Positions 6,351 to 7,967 of a stretch of DNA of 7,967 nucleotides are shown here, one piece after another. The number at the start of each line of letters is the position of its first letter. The stretch's first letter is position 1. Made by a program: the position numbers and the translations under genes. The notes beneath the pieces were generated by a model that saw nothing but the letters and a program-made list of their open reading frames with translations, was not told where the DNA came from and searched no databases. Source of the DNA: Clostridiales bacterium (GTDB lineage: Bacteria > Bacillota > Clostridia > Lachnospirales > JAITVM01); contig JAITVM010000069.1 of NCBI GenBank assembly GCA_031285815.1, positions 1 through 7,967 of the forward strand, read 5' to 3'.

Positions 6351-6671
6351 CTAGCTTATGCCTATGGACTTTTGATAGTAATCAGAAAAGAATAAGTACC
6401 CCATGCACTTCAAAATTTCGTTTTGCAGCGTTCTTGTAGGGATTAGGCTATTGGCGTGCGCCAATAGCCTTTTCTTGTGTTGGCGAACGCCCACGCTCCC
6501 CTAACCCCAGCTTTTGCAGCCGCTCAAATCGTGTCTTTAACTTCCTCCACTGTTTCCAGTAAATCATTCGGATTCGCCGCCTCATCCACTTGTCAATCTC
6601 CTTCAAAAAAGATTTTATATCGGATAGTTGACCCAACCGCGTATGTATTGCCTTAGCTTCCCCATACGCCA
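6351..6671 (-). pseudogene. ltrA-like: group II intron maturase/reverse transcriptase, C-terminal remnant
   Basis: Only the maturase (GIIM, domain X) end of the intron-encoded protein survives, spread over four frame segments. Segment 1 (6671-6624): KLRQYIRGWVNY. Segment 2 (about 6628-6502): LSDIKSFLKEIDKWM, then RRRIRMIYWKQWRKLKTRF, the GIIM hallmark. Segment 3 (6496 to about 6456): AWAFANTRKGYWRT. Segment 4 (about 6456-6351): ANSLIPTRTLQ, then GYLFFSDYYQ to a TAG. Joined, these follow the usual family order, so at least three indels have occurred. The break between 1 and 2 fits a deletion at a CTA repeat, and the one between 3 and 4 fits loss of a single base. The whole reverse transcriptase part is absent. 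An intact reading of 6448-6672 exists (74 codons) but ends in out-of-frame sequence and is not a plausible gene. Confidence 0.88.
6445..6476 (+). terminator. perfect hairpin with T-tract, possible thrS terminator
   Basis: AGGCTATTGGCG (6445-6456) and CGCCAATAGCCT (6459-6470) are a perfect 12-bp inverted repeat with two bases between, followed by TTTCTT (6471-6476) on the plus strand. This has the form of an intrinsic terminator 178 bases after thrS, which has no closer one. It lies inside the maturase remnant and derives from the GYWR...ANS coding segment. Function is inferred from shape alone. Confidence 0.5.
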
Positions 6672-6705
6672 TTATCAGAGGATAAGTATTATCTTCGCAA
6701 ACAGC

Positions 6706-6729
6706 GGGGCGGCTATCTTAAGCCGCCCC
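6706..6729 (-). terminator. GC-rich hairpin after the alpha-galactosidase gene
   Basis: GGGGCGGCT (6706-6714) and AGCCGCCCC (6721-6729) form a 9-bp stem with a 6-base loop, beginning 16 bases after the alpha-galactosidase stop codon. On the minus strand the tail reads GCTGTTTGCG, so the T-tract is poor; on the plus strand there is none. It is probably the original terminator of the alpha-galactosidase gene, with its T-tract altered or lost next to the intron remnant. Confidence 0.55.
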
Positions 6730-6745
6730 CCAAATACGGTAAAAC

Positions 6746-7967
6746 TTATGCAAAACGGGTGCATTCAAATAACCTTGCTGTTACAGGATAAAGCTTAACT
6801 GAAAGGCTGCTTCCATCGGGCCCAGCATCCATTTTAAAATTAGCCCCCTGTGGTGGATACGCACAATCTGCTTTTATAACGCCGTCGGGCAGCGGTATAC
6901 GAATTTCCACCGCACCGCCTTCGCCGCGTGTACGCCAAACCGCAAGATATAACCGTTTTCCGCAGTCAACACCGGAACAAATAAATTCGCTGTTCATTGA
7001 TGCCAGGCCCAGCGGCCAAAAAGGCAGCCCGCTTTTTATATCCATACAAATACGTTTGTGCACTTCGATCCCTATACGCACAAGACCCTGCTGTTCTTTT
7101 GCCAGCTCCACCAGGTGCCCGCTTTGATGAATACGGAAAAGCATAGCGCTTACCATATTAAAAATAACTGTTTCTTCATCTGCGCCGGCTTGCGGGTAAC
7201 TCCATATAGCGGCTTGCTCCGGCGGCACGGCGGTCATACAGTTGCAGGCAATTGCCGCCATTTTAATATAATCCTCCTGGTCTGTAACCGATTGTATGCT
7301 ATGCCGGGCGAGAAGGGGGTATACCATTCTCATGCCACCGCTTCCACAATTCTCAATAACTAAATCCGGATAGCGCGCAAAAACCCCGTCAAGCCAATCG
7401 AGATAGGCCCCCGTGTGATAAAGCAGCCCTGCAGCGGCACTATCTGCGCCAAGGCCAGTGCCTTGCCCTATGTTGATGTTATAATCCATTTTGATATAAC
7501 CCACACAATAATCCTTGACCAACCGGTTAACCACACCATCTGCAAATTGACGGACTTCCGGGTTTCTAAAATCAAGCTGGTACCGGCCATGGTCGATTAA
7601 GGGCTTGCCGCTGCGTTGAAAAAACCACTCCGGCGGCACACGGCTGACAAGCTGGCAGTTAATGCCCATTACCTCAAGCTCCAGCCACAGCCCCGGGACC
7701 ATCCCTTTTTCGCGGATATAATCTAATGTTTTTTTGATACCGCCAGGGAACCGTTTTTCGCTGGGCAGCCATTCGCCTACGCCGTCCCACCAATCGCCGT
7801 CCGCATACCATCCGGAATCGACGCAATAATAATCACAGCCTGCTTCTGCTGCCGCATCGATTAAAGGGGTTTCTTTTTCCTCAGTCGGGTCGCCCATTAG
7901 GCAATTCATATAATCATTAAAAATTACGGCAGGTTTGGCATTGTCCTGGTTTTCGCGGCGGATAATG
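6746..7967 (-). CDS. alpha-galactosidase, GH36 family, C-terminal part
   Basis: The enzyme hydrolyses terminal alpha-1,6-galactose from raffinose-type sugars and galactomannans. The 406 codons here lack the N-terminus: the open frame runs through the window edge, and the Met at 7909 is internal, preceded by AVIFNDY, as expected inside the catalytic domain. Residue numbers below count from that Met. Seen: GCDYYCVDSGWY (24-35), GLWLELE (73-79), YIKMDYN (138-144) with the probable nucleophile Asp142, ENCGSGGMR (186-194), and QSVTDQED (206-213) with the probable acid/base Asp210. The final 100 or so residues form the C-terminal beta-sandwich. Known for GH36: retaining mechanism with two Asp. It is convergent with thrS. 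Its DNA is visibly richer in G and C, and codons ending in C or G are common. Signal peptide and neighbours cannot be judged. Confidence 0.95.
   Translation of the reverse strand, partial: IIRRENQDNAKPAVIFNDYMNCLMGDPTEEKETPLIDAAAEAGCDYYCVDSGWYADGDWWDGVGEWLPSEKRFPGGIKKTLDYIREKGMVPGLWLELEVMGINCQLVSRVPPEWFFQRSGKPLIDHGRYQLDFRNPEVRQFADGVVNRLVKDYCVGYIKMDYNINIGQGTGLGADSAAAGLLYHTGAYLDWLDGVFARYPDLVIENCGSGGMRMVYPLLARHSIQSVTDQEDYIKMAAIACNCMTAVPPEQAAIWSYPQAGADEETVIFNMVSAMLFRIHQSGHLVELAKEQQGLVRIGIEVHKRICMDIKSGLPFWPLGLASMNSEFICSGVDCGKRLYLAVWRTRGEGGAVEIRIPLPDGVIKADCAYPPQGANFKMDAGPDGSSLSVKLYPVTARLFECTRFA

Larger units (their letters stand above)
6268..6671 (-). mobile_element. 3' remnant of a group II intron
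   Basis: On the minus strand this contains, in the right order, the frameshifted 3' end of a maturase gene, a domain V hairpin and a domain VI hairpin, ending at ...GATTAC (6268), an AY end as expected for such introns. Domains I to IV and the reverse transcriptase part, well over 1 kb in known introns, are missing, so it cannot splice or move by itself. The end lies exactly against the thrS stop codon. The 5' break is near 6671-6705, close to the hairpin following the alpha-galactosidase gene. The stretch 6672-6705 shows nothing recognisable. The exact class of the intron is not determined. Confidence 0.85.

Noticed and set aside
6679..6706. GTTTGCG on the minus strand, considered as a possible 5' end (GUGYG-type) of the group II intron.
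   Set aside because: It departs from the consensus and no domain I sequence follows within the 34 bases before the maturase remnant.
7058..7600. Two plus-strand frames (101 and 61 codons) inside the alpha-galactosidase gene.
   Set aside because: They are antisense to an intact GH36 domain with visible catalytic residues, and their proteins look random.
1..7967. CRISPR arrays, tRNA or rRNA genes, integrase attachment sites, toxin-antitoxin or phage-defence genes.
   Set aside because: No regularly spaced repeats, no cloverleaf with CCA end, and no matching protein motifs were seen on either strand.

Overview
The window reads as chromosomal DNA from a low-GC, endospore-forming member of the Firmicutes, most likely Clostridia. 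The evidence is an alpha/beta-type small acid-soluble spore protein gene, a lysine riboswitch and a T-box leader as the regulatory devices, AT-rich coding DNA with strong AGGAGG-type ribosome binding sites, and a YtxC-like gene directly before thrS (ytxC-thrS adjacency is known from Bacillus). The genus cannot be fixed from the sequence.

Layout. Positions 1-1475 (minus strand) hold the start of a lysine/diaminopimelate operon. A near-consensus promoter (1447-1475) is followed by a lysine riboswitch (1260-1427), an intrinsic terminator (1207-1230), asd (165-1166) and the first 53 codons of dapA (1-159). Divergent from it on the plus strand are a small spore protein gene (1610-1834), a class I SAM-dependent methyltransferase gene (about 1928-2659), hslO for the redox chaperone Hsp33 (2687-3583) and a short YtxC-like sporulation gene (3648-4031). 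A perfect TTGACA / TATAAT promoter overlaps the stop codon of that gene. It drives a threonine T-box leader (about 4085-4278) with its terminator, followed by thrS (4306-6267).

Immediately after the thrS stop codon comes the 3' remnant of a group II intron in the opposite orientation (6268-6671): domain VI, domain V and the frameshifted end of its maturase gene. All 5' intron parts are gone. Beyond a GC-rich hairpin (6706-6729) lies the C-terminal 406 codons of a GH36 alpha-galactosidase (6746-7967, minus strand, running off the window). Its DNA is clearly more GC-rich than the rest.

How it works together. Lysine/DAP synthesis is switched off by lysine through premature termination. Threonyl-tRNA synthetase is switched on when uncharged tRNA-Thr accumulates. 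The two leaders thus sense the two end products of the aspartate family at opposite ends of the window. No wholly new system is evident. The most interesting parts are the decaying intron between the convergent thrS and alpha-galactosidase genes, a perfect 12-bp hairpin formed inside it, and the divergent core of the T-box.
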